Of a DNA stretch of 64,000 nucleotides, positions 1 through 8,543 are shown in pieces. The notes beneath the pieces are model-generated. The model did no database searches. It saw nothing but the letters and a program-made list of their open reading frames with translations, and was not told where the DNA came from. Source of the stretch: Paenibacillus rhizophilus. Lineage in GTDB: Bacteria > Bacillota > Bacilli > Paenibacillales > Paenibacillaceae. Location: the NCBI RefSeq assembly GCF_003854965.1, contig NZ_RQPI01000001.1:124001-188000 (forward strand), written 5' to 3'. Numbering within the stretch: position 1 is the first letter of the stretch; each line of letters begins with the position of its first letter. Position numbers and translations under genes: made by a program.

Positions 1-236
1 GACGGCTCGCGCCGGGTATGAAGGCCGATTTTATCGCCATCGACATTGACCAGCCGCATCTGCTGCCGCATACGGATCTTATATCACATGCCGTATACTC
101 GGCCAGCGCCAAGGACGTCGAGCATGTATGGGTGGACGGCAAGCAAGTTGTCAAAAACGGGAAGTCCCTGACCCTTGACGAAGAGGAGATCCGCCGAAAA
201 GCCCAGGAAGCTTTCGAGGGCCTGCTGAAGCGGTAA
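1..236 (+). CDS. Amidohydrolase C-terminal fragment (MtaD-like deaminase)
   Basis: The reading frame is open from the window edge (codons in phase with position 3) to the TAA at 234-236, so this is the 3' end of a gene that begins outside the window. The visible residues begin RLAPGMKADFIAID and continue through an HLLPHTD segment and WVDGKQVVKNG. This is the closing beta-sandwich pattern of the amidohydrolase superfamily, closest by recognition to 5-methylthioadenosine/S-adenosylhomocysteine deaminases and related chlorohydrolases. The metal-binding catalytic barrel is not in the window, so the substrate cannot be confirmed. An ATG at 18 is internal and is not the start. The next gene follows after 44 bases on the same strand. 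Confidence 0.75.
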   Translation, partial: RLAPGMKADFIAIDIDQPHLLPHTDLISHAVYSASAKDVEHVWVDGKQVVKNGKSLTLDEEEIRRKAQEAFEGLLKR

Positions 237-280
237 GAAGATTGGAGCCAAAGGTTTCTTTTTAGAAGGAGAGCTGCACG

Positions 281-799
281 TTGAGAAAAAGGAGAAAATG
301 GATTTTTTACGGGGCGTTCCTGGCCCTGCTCCTTCTGTTCGGTTTATATCAATTTTTTGCCTACGTGCTGAAGGATCAATGGAGCGAGCGCAGCGCAGCC
401 GAAGCCACGGCAATAAGCAGGGCGGGGCTTACGGAAATCAACCAAGCTCAGAAATCGGTCTGGGACGAAAACGCCATTTACTGGGTCCTTACCGGCAAAA
501 ACAAGACCGGAACTGAAATGATGGTGTGGGTGCGCTTTACTACTGAAGGAAAGCCGGTAGAGGGTGAGAATGCTGTGCATGCCGAAGAGCTGTCTCAAGG
601 CATATCAGAGGAAAAAATGCGGCAGATTATCGCCTCCTCGCTTCCCGGCATCAAGATTGAGCGATTGCTTCCAGGCGCATACAACGGCGAGTACGCCTGG
701 CAGCTTTTTTATAAAGACGGAGACCGATATTATTATCGGTTCTACCGCTTCTCGGACGGTGAGCAGATCGGCGACGGCTATAGCCTGCCCAACCGTTAA
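281..799 (+). CDS. YpmB-like membrane-anchored protein (DUF5590/PepSY-like)
   Basis: A 172-residue protein starting at TTG 281 behind an AGAAGGAGAG ribosome binding site. Residues about 7-27 form one strongly hydrophobic segment after an Arg/Lys-rich start, giving an N-in single-pass anchor with the rest outside the membrane. The exported part (about 35-170) holds two similar modules with YWVLTGKNK and AWQLFYKDGDRYYYRFYRF strands, typical of the YpmB/DUF5590 family, which resembles PepSY. In Bacillus, ypmB sits near aspB-asnS-dnaD, and asnS and dnaD are also found downstream here. The molecular role of the family is not established. A terminator follows directly. Confidence 0.7.
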   Translation: MRKRRKWIFYGAFLALLLLFGLYQFFAYVLKDQWSERSAAEATAISRAGLTEINQAQKSVWDENAIYWVLTGKNKTGTEMMVWVRFTTEGKPVEGENAVHAEELSQGISEEKMRQIIASSLPGIKIERLLPGAYNGEYAWQLFYKDGDRYYYRFYRFSDGEQIGDGYSLPNR

Positions 800-813
800 C
801 GAGGCGTAAACGA

Positions 814-854
814 AGAACCACCAAACCCTTTAGGGATGGCTGGTTCTTTTTTTC
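814..854 (+). terminator. Intrinsic terminator after the YpmB-like gene
   Basis: AGAACCA at 814-820 pairs with TGGTTCT at 841-847 and is followed by a run of T. It lies 15 bases after the stop of the YpmB-like gene. Confidence 0.75.
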
Positions 855-861
855 TGTAGAT

Positions 862-1641
862 TTATTTTTCAGACAGCTCGGCAAAAAGTAAACGATAAAA
901 ATGATCTTTGGCCATTCGTTCTTTCCAAGGCGTATGTCCGCAATGCTCCAGCAAGTGATAACGGAAGTCTTGAAGAACTGCAGAAAGAGGCTGTATCACG
1001 CCGGAGTAGGGATGAGGATCATGTAACCCGTGAATCGCGATTACAGGACAGACGATTTTAGAACCCAGCTTCAATAGTTCGCCGGACAACCTAAGTTCAC
1101 TGGCCTCTTTCCATATGTACTGAAAAATATTCAAATCAACTTTTACCTCGTTATCATCACAAGGTAAGGGATTGAAGACATCCGATTTTACCAAAATATT
1201 TCCATATTGGCGAAGGATTTCATTCATATCGGGTCCCGATTTTTCCAGATCGGCCTCAAGTTCGCGAACTCTTTGTCTATCCTGCTCGTTTAACCTGGCT
1301 AACCGGATGGCCCACAGATCTTTGGCGTATTCCTGCTCGAACGGGCCGCTGCCAACAAGAATTAATTTCCTGACGAGATCCGGGTAGGAGGCCGTAAAAA
1401 TATAGCTCAACCAAGCTCCCCAGGAGTAACCGACCAAACAGACGGGTCCGCTGCCGCAGTCCTCAATATCCCTCTTGAGCTCCAAGATTAATTCGTTTAT
1501 GGTCAGCCGGGTCTGAAAGGACTCGACAACTCCGATTCTCTGCGATAAATAATCCGCAACTCCAGCCATTTCTCCGGCAGCGCCAGGCCCGCCATGAATT
1601 AAAAAGGTTTGATAGGGAGGCTTGCCGTACGTTTTTGCCAC
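862..1641 (-). CDS. Alpha/beta hydrolase
   Basis: A 259-residue cytoplasmic protein without signal peptide. An HGGPG oxyanion-hole motif lies near residue 17 and the nucleophile elbow GYSWG (GxSxG) near residue 71. Candidate acid and base are the Asp in HGLHDPHPYSG and the His in EHCGHTPWKE near the C terminus, so a full Ser-Asp-His triad is present. The HGGPG motif is shared with prolyl iminopeptidases and related small-molecule hydrolases, but nothing fixes the substrate. It is transcribed convergently with the YpmB-like gene and divergently from the FtsH-like pair. Confidence 0.8.
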   Translation of the reverse strand: MAKTYGKPPYQTFLIHGGPGAAGEMAGVADYLSQRIGVVESFQTRLTINELILELKRDIEDCGSGPVCLVGYSWGAWLSYIFTASYPDLVRKLILVGSGPFEQEYAKDLWAIRLARLNEQDRQRVRELEADLEKSGPDMNEILRQYGNILVKSDVFNPLPCDDNEVKVDLNIFQYIWKEASELRLSGELLKLGSKIVCPVIAIHGLHDPHPYSGVIQPLSAVLQDFRYHLLEHCGHTPWKERMAKDHFYRLLFAELSEK

Positions 1642-1753
1642 TTCAGTAAATCTCCTTTCATACGGTTCTTCGGGAAATGATACTTTTACAAATAAAACCG
1701 AAGGGAAAAAATAGAAGGTAAAATTTTAAACATTATTCACAATTAATTCGTTC

Positions 1754-1811
1754 TAGTATATACACCTATGATATACTACTAGATGTATCAAGGCATGGCA
1801 AAAAGCATGCC
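1754..1811. promoter_or_regulatory. Two inverted repeats upstream of the FtsH-like pair
   Basis: TAGTATAT (1754-1761) and ATATACTA (1771-1778) are perfect 8-base inverted arms 9 bases apart, in the AT-rich gap between the divergent hydrolase and protease genes. GGCATG (1792-1797) and CATGCC (1806-1811) form a second short palindrome just downstream. The first looks like an operator and the second like a leader hairpin. No regulator is identified. Confidence 0.4.
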
Positions 1812-1884
1812 AGACTCGGAATGGCGCTGGGCACGCTGCTTGGAAAGTTATAAAGTTTGTCATCATTTGAGAGGAGGACGTTGC

Positions 1885-2418
1885 TTGAAACTTCGTCTAA
1901 TGCCTGTATTGTTGACCGCGCTGCTGTCGGCCGCGCTGCTGTTCGGCGGTTGGTTTCTGTATCGTCAATTTGTAGTTCAGGAGCCGCTAGAAAAGATTAT
2001 AAGCAGCTATAAGGGAGTCAACACTTCCCATATTTCTATTAACCGCAATGCAGTCACTCTGAAACTTGATTTGCAGCCAGGCACGAAATTACGTGAACTG
2101 GTTCAATATATAAATACCGAAGGCAAGTCCGCGATTGGCGGACGGACCGTGAATTTGGATGTGGAACAGCACTCTAACCAAAACCTTGACGAATATTGGG
2201 AAAAAGCGATGTTTTCCGTAGCGGAGGCGATGGAAAGCCGTAAATATACGCTTATTCCGGAGACGCTGAAAGAGCTGTCCACCCAGTACACGAACGTTAC
2301 CGCCACGACGGAAATCGACGACAAAAATGTATATGTAAGTCTGACGGACGGCAAAGAGAGCAAATTTATCATTTTACCGCGCGAGCCGGAAACGATGGGG
2401 GTATGGAACAATGCCTAA
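1885..2418 (+). CDS. Membrane-anchored partner of FtsH-like protease (unknown family)
   Basis: I place the start at TTG 1885, 7 bases after GAGGAGG (1871-1877). An upstream ATG at 1783 is in frame but has no ribosome binding site. The resulting 177-residue protein begins with a transmembrane or signal-anchor segment (about residues 5-26). An extracytoplasmic mixed alpha/beta domain follows, with no recognised family. The stop overlaps the start of the FtsH-like gene by 8 bases, which implies translational coupling. A reasonable inference is that it is a membrane partner or adaptor of that protease, but no motif proves it. Confidence 0.7.
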   Translation: MKLRLMPVLLTALLSAALLFGGWFLYRQFVVQEPLEKIISSYKGVNTSHISINRNAVTLKLDLQPGTKLRELVQYINTEGKSAIGGRTVNLDVEQHSNQNLDEYWEKAMFSVAEAMESRKYTLIPETLKELSTQYTNVTATTEIDDKNVYVSLTDGKESKFIILPREPETMGVWNNA

Positions 2419-3913
2419 ATGGAGTAAAGAAGTATTGATCGGATTTGTCCCTGTGCTGCTGATTTTTTTAGCTTTTCTCGGTGTTAATGTCGTTCCGATT
2501 ATCGTTGCGGTTGCCATGGTCGGCGCTCTGCTGGCTATTACCCATTTGCGCGGCGGCATCGCTGTTAATGCGGGCGCGGAGAAGAAGCGTAAGAAGAACG
2601 GTCCGGCAAAGCTGACGTTTGAAGAAATCGGTGGACAGGACAGTGCGAAGCAGGAGCTGCGCGAGGCGCTCGATTTTCTGATCCGGCATGAAGAAATCAG
2701 CAAGTTCGGCATCCGTCCGCTTAAGGGGATTCTCCTTACAGGACCTCCCGGAACGGGCAAGACGCTGATGGCGAAGGCTGCGGCCCACTACACGAACTCG
2801 GTATTCGTTGCGGCTTCCGGCAGTGAATTCGTGGAAATGTATGTCGGTGTTGGCGCCGGACGCATCCGCGATCTGTTCAAGGATGCCCGGGGCCGCGCCG
2901 CTAAGGAGAACAAGGAGAGCGCGATTATTTTCATCGACGAAATCGATGTAATCGGAGGCAAACGCGAAGGAGGGCAGCAGCGGGAGTACGACCAGACGCT
3001 GAACCAGCTACTGACCGAAATGGACGGCATCTATAACTCGGATACACCGCGCATACTGCTGATCGCAGCCACCAACCGGAAGGAAATGCTGGACCCCGCA
3101 CTGCTGCGGCCGGGACGTTTCGACCGTCACATTCAGGTGGACATGCCCGATAAAAAGGGCCGCAAGTCGATACTCGAACTGCATGCGAAGAACAAGCCGC
3201 TTCATTCCGAAGTCGATTTGGACAAAATCGCGGAGGAAGCTTACGGCTTCTCTGGAGCCCAACTCGAAAGCGTCATGAACGAAGCAGCCATCTATATGAT
3301 GCGCGATAATCTGATCCAAGTGGAGCATCGTCATTTGGCGATGGCAATCGACAAGGTGATGATGGGCGAGAAGACGGACCGCGAGACGAATCAGGAAGAG
3401 AAGAAGCGGGTGGCGATCCACGAGCTGGGACATGCCATTACGGCTGAGCTTCTGCGACCCGGCAGCGTCAGTCAGGTAACGCTCACTCCGCGCGGACAAG
3501 CGCTCGGCTATGTTAGACATAACCCGCAGCAGGAGCAGTACTTATACACGAAGGATTACCTGGAAGAGCAGATCATGATCGCTCTGGGCGGAGCGGCTGC
3601 CGAGGAAATGTATTACGGCGGACGCAGCACCGGCTCCCGCGGCGATTTCGATCAGGCGCTGGGCATCGTGGAAATGATGATGAAATCGGGCCTGACCTCG
3701 CTTGGCATCGCCAAGCTGGAGATGGTGACGACGGAAGAACTGATGAAAGAAAATAGTAAAATATTGGATGAGTTGATGGAGCGTACCCGCTCACTTTTGG
3801 AAAATAAACGCAATGTTTTCGATTATTCCTTGGATATCCTAATGAAGGAAGAAGTGCTTTCCGGGGAACAATTTCGTTGTCAATTTCGTGACAGTGTCCT
3901 TTTACCGGCATAA
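2411..3913 (+). CDS. FtsH-like membrane AAA+ zinc metalloprotease
   Basis: A 500-residue protein shorter than housekeeping FtsH (about 600-670 residues). Two close hydrophobic segments (about 7-45) leave almost no periplasmic domain. The AAA+ module has Walker A GPPGTGKT (near residue 111), Walker B IIFIDEID and an arginine-finger region LLRPGRFDRHI. The M41 peptidase domain carries the zinc motif HELGH near residue 337, and a later Asp in SRGDFDQA fits the third ligand position. It is therefore expected to be an active, ATP-driven membrane protease. The compact N terminus and the coupled upstream membrane protein mark it as an accessory paralogue rather than the housekeeping enzyme. Confidence 0.85.
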   Translation: MPKWSKEVLIGFVPVLLIFLAFLGVNVVPIIVAVAMVGALLAITHLRGGIAVNAGAEKKRKKNGPAKLTFEEIGGQDSAKQELREALDFLIRHEEISKFGIRPLKGILLTGPPGTGKTLMAKAAAHYTNSVFVAASGSEFVEMYVGVGAGRIRDLFKDARGRAAKENKESAIIFIDEIDVIGGKREGGQQREYDQTLNQLLTEMDGIYNSDTPRILLIAATNRKEMLDPALLRPGRFDRHIQVDMPDKKGRKSILELHAKNKPLHSEVDLDKIAEEAYGFSGAQLESVMNEAAIYMMRDNLIQVEHRHLAMAIDKVMMGEKTDRETNQEEKKRVAIHELGHAITAELLRPGSVSQVTLTPRGQALGYVRHNPQQEQYLYTKDYLEEQIMIALGGAAAEEMYYGGRSTGSRGDFDQALGIVEMMMKSGLTSLGIAKLEMVTTEELMKENSKILDELMERTRSLLENKRNVFDYSLDILMKEEVLSGEQFRCQFRDSVLLPA

Positions 3914-3938
3914 TTCTTGATGCCGGTTATTTTTTTTT
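3904..3938 (+). terminator. Intrinsic terminator overlapping the FtsH-like stop codon
   Basis: ACCGGCAT (3904-3911) pairs with ATGCCGGT (3920-3927), followed by a long T run. The TAA stop of the protease gene (3911-3913) begins at the last base of the left arm. Confidence 0.85.
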
Positions 3939-4048
3939 ACTTTTCAGACATGCTAAGATATTATTATATGTCGGAGTATGCTGTTTTTTTCGACAGATAA
4001 AAAGGTGCTACAAAAATGTAGAGATACCTGAGAGGATGGAGGCTTTTT

Positions 4049-4921
4049 ATGAATTTTAAGAAAATCGGTGTCATCGGCGGAGGCACGATGGGACAAGGGA
4101 TTGCCGAGATGTTGGCAGCCAAGGGTCTGGACGTGCTGCTGGTGGAGAAGACGCCGGAGAAATTGGACTACTCCTACAGCATGATTGAGACAAGCCTTGA
4201 TAAGCAACTGGAGAAATGGGCAATTACCCAAGCTGAGAAGAAGCTTATCCTTGGCCGCATCCAAAAAGTGACGCATTTCGCGGAACTTAGCGCCTGCGAC
4301 ATGGTAATCGAAACGATCATTGAGGATCTGGAAGAGAAAAAGAAAGTATTCAATCAGCTGGACCAAGTGTGTCCGAACAATATCATTCTTGCCAGCAACA
4401 CTTCCACACTCAGCTTGACCGAACTTGCAAGCTCTACAATGTATCCTGAACGCGTGATCGGCATGCACTTTATTTATCCCGTCGCCAAGGTTGACGTCGT
4501 GGAAATCGTCCGCGGCCTCAAGACATCCGACACGACTTTTGAACATACGAAAGCTTTTGTTGACGATGTTGTCGAGAAGAAAGGCGTAATGATTTACGAA
4601 TCCCCGGGATTTGTAACTTCACGCCTCATTTGCCTGTTCATTAATGAAGCTATGCATGTTCTTCAAGAAGGCGTAGCATCTCCTGAAGACATCGACGATG
4701 CAATGCGTATCGGCTACCAATTCCAATACGGACCGCTTGAAATGGCTGACCGTTTCGGCCTGGATTCGGTGCTTGCCGCTCTGGAGCGCATGTTCCGCGA
4801 GTACGGCGAACTGAAATACCGTCCGTCGACCATTCTCAAAAAGATGGTGCGTGCGGGACAACTGGGCATGAAATCGGGCGAAGGCTTCTTCAAGTATGAC
4901 AAGGATGGTGACCGTGTATGA
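4049..4921 (+). CDS. hbd: 3-hydroxybutyryl-CoA dehydrogenase
   Basis: A 290-residue protein beginning with a Rossmann NAD-binding motif, VIGGGTMGQGIAE (residues 8-20). The 3HCDH C-terminal helical domain includes GPLEMADRFGLD near residue 230. The segment GMHFIYPVAKVDVVEIV is the substrate-pocket stretch with the catalytic His, and the following Glu pairs with it in this family. It catalyses NAD(P)-dependent interconversion of 3-hydroxyacyl-CoA and acetoacyl-CoA in the cytoplasm. The start ATG 4049 has a GGATGGAGG site 7 bases upstream. Its last codons overlap the acetate kinase start by 4 bases (ATGA), so the two are co-translated. Confidence 0.9.
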   Translation: MNFKKIGVIGGGTMGQGIAEMLAAKGLDVLLVEKTPEKLDYSYSMIETSLDKQLEKWAITQAEKKLILGRIQKVTHFAELSACDMVIETIIEDLEEKKKVFNQLDQVCPNNIILASNTSTLSLTELASSTMYPERVIGMHFIYPVAKVDVVEIVRGLKTSDTTFEHTKAFVDDVVEKKGVMIYESPGFVTSRLICLFINEAMHVLQEGVASPEDIDDAMRIGYQFQYGPLEMADRFGLDSVLAALERMFREYGELKYRPSTILKKMVRAGQLGMKSGEGFFKYDKDGDRV

Positions 4922-6123
4922 AAGTTCTAGTAATTAATGCAGGCTCTTCTTCGCTGAAATATCAGCTCTATGACATGACTGATGAATCCGTGTTGGCCAA
5001 AGGTTTGGTCGAGCGCATAGGTATGGATTCCTCGATCCTGACCCACAAGCCGACAGGCAAACAGGAAGTTACCGAAGTAAGCGAAATTCTGGAACATACA
5101 ACGGCCATTCGTAAAGTGCTGGCCAATCTGACCGACAAGGAGCATGGCGTGATCGATTCTATCAAAGAGATCAATGCTGTCGGTCACCGCGTCGTTCACG
5201 GCGGCGAGACATTTAAGGCATCGGCACTGGTAGACGGAGCGGCCAAATCGGAAATCCGCCGGTTGTTCGACCTTGCACCGCTACATAACCCGGCGGCTGT
5301 TATGGGTATTACCGCTTCGGAAGTCAATATGCCGGGTATTCCCCAGGTTGTCGTATTCGATACCGCGTTCCATCAAACGATGCCTGAGAAAGCTTATATG
5401 TACGCCATTCCGAGAGTGCTGTACAACAAGTACAAAGTTCGCCGCTACGGCGCGCACGGCACATCCCATGATTTTGTAAGCAAGGCTGCGGCCGAGTACC
5501 TCGGACGTCCTCTGGAAGACCTCAAAATCATCACCTGCCATATCGGCAACGGCGCCAGCGTTACCGCCGTTCAAGGCGGAGTTTCGATGGACACCTCGAT
5601 GGGCATGACTCCCCTGGAAGGCCTGATGATGGGTACGCGCAGCGGCGACATCGACCCGGCGATCGTTCCTTATGTCATGAACAAGGAAGAGCTTACTTCC
5701 GGCGAAGCCAGCTCCATGCTCAACAAGCACAGCGGATTGCTAGCCATTTCCGGAACAAGCAGCGACATGCGCGACATCATTGACGGCTATGAGAAGGGCG
5801 AGCCGAATTCCACATTGGCTTTTGAAATGTACGAATATCGTTTGCGCAAATATATCGGTTCCTATGTGGCAGCGATGGACGGCGTTGACGTCATCGTCTT
5901 CACGGCCGGCGTAGGCGAGAATGCGTCATTGCTTCGCGAGAAGGTTCTGAGCAACCTGACCTTCCTTGGAATCGAACTTGACAAAGAAGCGAACAAGGTC
6001 CGCTCCGGCGATCCTCGTCGCATTTCTGCCAGCGGCTCCAAGGTGGAAGTGCTTGTCGTTCCGACCAACGAAGAACTCGTGATTGCCCGCGATACACTTC
6101 GCATCGTGCAAGAACAAGCGTAA
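4918..6123 (+). CDS. ackA: Acetate kinase
   Basis: A 401-residue protein of the usual family length, starting MKVLVINAGSSSLKYQLYD, the first phosphate-binding loop of acetate kinases. Further signatures are the second site GAHGTSHDFV, the adenosine-side motif CHIGNGASVTA, the MDTSMGMTPLEGLMMGTRSGD stretch with its conserved Arg, and FTAGVGENAS. It interconverts acetate plus ATP with acetyl phosphate plus ADP in the cytoplasm. It overlaps hbd by 4 bases, so expression of beta-oxidation or butyrate-type chemistry and acetate/ATP production appears coupled. No pta gene is present in the window. Confidence 0.93.
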   Translation: MKVLVINAGSSSLKYQLYDMTDESVLAKGLVERIGMDSSILTHKPTGKQEVTEVSEILEHTTAIRKVLANLTDKEHGVIDSIKEINAVGHRVVHGGETFKASALVDGAAKSEIRRLFDLAPLHNPAAVMGITASEVNMPGIPQVVVFDTAFHQTMPEKAYMYAIPRVLYNKYKVRRYGAHGTSHDFVSKAAAEYLGRPLEDLKIITCHIGNGASVTAVQGGVSMDTSMGMTPLEGLMMGTRSGDIDPAIVPYVMNKEELTSGEASSMLNKHSGLLAISGTSSDMRDIIDGYEKGEPNSTLAFEMYEYRLRKYIGSYVAAMDGVDVIVFTAGVGENASLLREKVLSNLTFLGIELDKEANKVRSGDPRRISASGSKVEVLVVPTNEELVIARDTLRIVQEQA

Positions 6124-6153
6124 AGAGATACAATAAGATCATAAGAGATGGTT

Positions 6154-6177
6154 GGAACGTCCTTTCGAGGACGTTCC
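6154..6177. terminator. Strong hairpin with TTCG loop after ackA
   Basis: GGAACGTCCT (6154-6163) and AGGACGTTCC (6168-6177) form a perfect 10-bp stem closed by a TTCG tetraloop. There is no long T run after it, so it may act as an RNA-stabilising 3' end rather than a complete terminator. Confidence 0.6.
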
Positions 6178-6190
6178 CCGTTTCTCGTAG

Positions 6191-6236
6191 AAATATAAGA
6201 TAAGGATAAGCGCGATGCTTATTCTTTCTTATATTT
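6191..6236. terminator. Second hairpin between ackA and asnS
   Basis: AAATATAAGA (6191-6200) pairs with TCTTATATTT (6227-6236), with an inner stem ATAAGC/GCTTAT. The 3' arm runs into T residues, so it could terminate transcription leaving ackA. Confidence 0.6.
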
Positions 6237-6254
6237 TTAAAGAAAAAGGAATCC

Positions 6255-6288
6255 ACAGCCAAAGGCCCGGGTAGCGGCCTTTGGCTGT
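6255..6288. promoter_or_regulatory. Perfect 13-bp hairpin in the asnS leader
   Basis: ACAGCCAAAGGCC (6255-6267) and GGCCTTTGGCTGT (6276-6288) are perfectly complementary with an 8-base loop, ending 41 bases before the asnS start. There is no T run. It lies in the presumed 5' leader of asnS but has none of the T-box sequence landmarks. Its role is unknown. Confidence 0.55.
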
Positions 6289-6329
6289 CGGACCTTTAAC
6301 CGCACTTCTAAAGAGGAGAGATTGAGGGC

Positions 6330-7625
6330 ATGGCTAACAAAACTGTTATCCTGGGCGTGAAAGATCATGTCGGAGAAAGCGTCGTCATTGGCTGCTGGGT
6401 AAACAACAAACGCTCCAGCGGTAAGATTCAGTTCCTGCAGCTGCGGGACGGAACCGGTTATATTCAGGGAGTCGTCGTAAAATCGGAAGTGCCGGAGGAC
6501 GTCTGGAACGACGCCAAAAGTCTGACTCAGGAAAGCTCCCTGTACGTCACGGGAATCATCCGCGAAGAACCCCGCAGCCAATCGGGATTTGAAATGACAG
6601 TGACCGGAATTGAAATTCTGCACCTGACCGAGAATTATCCGATTACGCCGAAGGAGCACGGGGTCGACTTCTTAATGGATCACCGTCATCTGTGGCTCCG
6701 CTCCTCGAAGCAGCGGGCGATTCTTGTGATCCGGGCGGAAATAATCCGGGCCGTTCAGGAGTATTTCGATATCAACGGCTTTACGCTCGTTGACCCTCCC
6801 ATTCTGACCCCGACTTCAGCGGAAGGTACGACTAATTTGTTCCACACCAAGTACTTTGAAGAGGACGCCTATTTGACCCAGAGCGGACAGCTCTACATGG
6901 AAGCCGCAGCGATGGCGCTGGGGCGTGTATACTCGTTCGGACCGACTTTCCGGGCGGAGAAATCCAAAACCCGCCGGCATTTGATCGAGTTCTGGATGAT
7001 CGAGCCGGAGATGGCTTTCACAGAGCATGAAGAAAGTCTGCGTGTGCAGGAGGAGTTCATCAGCCATGTCGTGCAATCCGTTCTGAAGAACTGCAAGGCA
7101 GAGCTGGAGGCGGTCGGCCGCGATATTTCCAAGCTGGAAAATATCAAGGCGCCTTTCCCGCGCATTACTTACGACGATGCGATCACATTCCTGAACGGCA
7201 AAGGCTTCGACATCCCTTGGGGCGAGGACTTCGGCGCGCCGCATGAAACGGCGATTGCCGAAGAATACGACAAGCCGGTGTTCATTACCCATTATCCGGC
7301 CGGAATCAAGGCTTTCTATATGAAGCCCGATCCAAATCGTCCGGATGTCGTGCTGTGCGCGGATATGATTGCTCCGGAAGGCTACGGGGAAATTATCGGC
7401 GGATCGCAGCGGATCGATGATCCTGTGCTCCTTGAAGAGCGCTTCAAAGAGCATGAGCTTTCGCTTGATACGTACAAATGGTATATGGATCTTCGTACGT
7501 ACGGCTCTGTTCCGCATTCCGGTTTCGGTCTTGGTCTGGAACGGACTGTAGCCTGGATTTGCGGTCTGGATCATGTTCGCGAGACGATTCCGTTTCCACG
7601 CATGTTGTACCGTCTCTACCCTTAA
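6330..7625 (+). CDS. asnS: Asparaginyl-tRNA synthetase
   Basis: A 431-residue class IIb aminoacyl-tRNA synthetase of normal length. The N-terminal OB fold (about 15-110) binds the anticodon and contains [12 protein letters not shown]. The catalytic core shows motif 2 ([28 protein letters not shown]) and motif 3 near the C terminus ([16 protein letters not shown]). The motif 2 sequence [13 protein letters not shown] fits AsnRS. It charges tRNA-Asn with asparagine in the cytoplasm. The start ATG 6330 follows an AAGAGGAGAG site. dnaD begins 18 bases after its stop, the arrangement known from Bacillus. Confidence 0.93.
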   Translation: MANKTVILGVKDHVGESVVIGCWVNNKRSSGKIQFLQLRDGTGYIQGVVVKSEVPEDVWNDAKSLTQESSLYVTGIIREEPRSQSGFEMTVTGIEILHLTENYPITPKEHGVDFLMDHRHLWLRSSKQRAILVIRAEIIRAVQEYFDINGFTLVDPPILTPTSAEGTTNLFHTKYFEEDAYLTQSGQLYMEAAAMALGRVYSFGPTFRAEKSKTRRHLIEFWMIEPEMAFTEHEESLRVQEEFISHVVQSVLKNCKAELEAVGRDISKLENIKAPFPRITYDDAITFLNGKGFDIPWGEDFGAPHETAIAEEYDKPVFITHYPAGIKAFYMKPDPNRPDVVLCADMIAPEGYGEIIGGSQRIDDPVLLEERFKEHELSLDTYKWYMDLRTYGSVPHSGFGLGLERTVAWICGLDHVRETIPFPRMLYRLYP

Positions 7626-7643
7626 GAATGAGAGGAGGCGCTT

Positions 7644-8381
7644 ATGGACGGCAAAGAAAGAACCAGCTGGAGCGAAGGCGTAACCTTCGGGCTGCAGAGC
7701 GGGATGGCCGTTATTCCTTATGCGCTTCTCACCGCTTACCGCAAGCTTAATTTAACCGGCAGCGAGACACTGCTGCTTATTCATCTGCTCTCTTTTCGCC
7801 AGATTGAAGGAAAGGACTTTCCTTCGCTGGAGGAGCTTCAGGCTGTAACCGGCCGCAGCGCGTCTGTCATTGCAGGTGAACTGCAGAAGCTGATTAAAGA
7901 AGGGTTCTTGAAAATTGAAGCGGGCAGCGACGAGCGTCAGGGGCTCCATTACGAGCGCTATGACTTTTCCGGGCTGTATGATAAACTAGGACGCTATCTT
8001 TCGTCGCAGCGAAATTCAACGGCATTAGGGGCGGACAGCAATTCGTTCCAGCGAGGTGCCCGGTCATCGTCATCGGAGAAGGGCGAATGGATTCAATCCG
8101 GAGTTGTTTCCGGTGAAGCGGAAAGCCCCAGCCTCTTCGTCGTATTCGAGAAGGAATTCGGCCGCCCGCTTTCTCCGATGGAATGCGAGACAATCTCCGG
8201 CTGGCTGGACCAGGACCGCTACCCCGAGGAGCTCATTCTGCTCGCTCTGAAGGAGTCGGTGTTCGCCGGCAAAGTATATTTTCGTTATATCGACCGGATT
8301 CTGCTGGAGTGGAGCCGCAACCGTGTGAAGAACGCTCAGGACGTTAAGGCGTATTCCCAGCGGTTCCGCGGGGGAAGTTAG
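7644..8381 (+). CDS. dnaD: DnaD replication-initiation protein
   Basis: A 245-residue protein with an N-terminal winged-helix oligomerisation domain (about 15-105; YRKLNLTGSETLLLIHLLSF and LQAVTGRSASVIAGELQKL). A variable linker (about 115-150) is followed by the DnaD C-terminal DNA-binding domain (about 155-230), with FEKEFGRPLSPMECETI and YFRYIDRILLEW. DnaD family proteins act with DnaB and DnaI to load the replicative helicase at oriC and restart sites in low-GC Gram-positives. It directly follows asnS, as in Bacillus, but nth, normally next, lies about 17 kb away here. A strong hairpin follows the stop. Confidence 0.9.
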   Translation: MDGKERTSWSEGVTFGLQSGMAVIPYALLTAYRKLNLTGSETLLLIHLLSFRQIEGKDFPSLEELQAVTGRSASVIAGELQKLIKEGFLKIEAGSDERQGLHYERYDFSGLYDKLGRYLSSQRNSTALGADSNSFQRGARSSSSEKGEWIQSGVVSGEAESPSLFVVFEKEFGRPLSPMECETISGWLDQDRYPEELILLALKESVFAGKVYFRYIDRILLEWSRNRVKNAQDVKAYSQRFRGGS

Positions 8382-8433
8382 AAGGCGTAAGGATATCATT
8401 GGCGTTCCAGTTAAAAATGAAAATTATTAATGA

Positions 8434-8474
8434 AAAACCGCAGTTCCAAGATTCGGTCTTGGAACTGCGGTTTT
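8434..8474. terminator. Bidirectional terminator between dnaD and proC
   Basis: An 18-bp perfect stem (8434-8451 with 8457-8474) around a 5-base loop has A residues on the left arm and T residues on the right. It serves both converging transcripts, dnaD on + and proBAC on -. Confidence 0.9.
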
Positions 8475-8543
8475 GTGGTTAGAATGGCTAATTTATCTTT
8501 AAGGAGTGTATACTATAATTCCTTATGGATTCTCATTTTGAGT

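Noticed and set aside
1783-1884. N-terminal extension of the FtsH partner protein from ATG 1783
   Set aside because: There is no ribosome binding site before it, it overlaps a palindrome, and TTG 1885 has a strong GAGGAGG and gives a proper membrane anchor at the N terminus.
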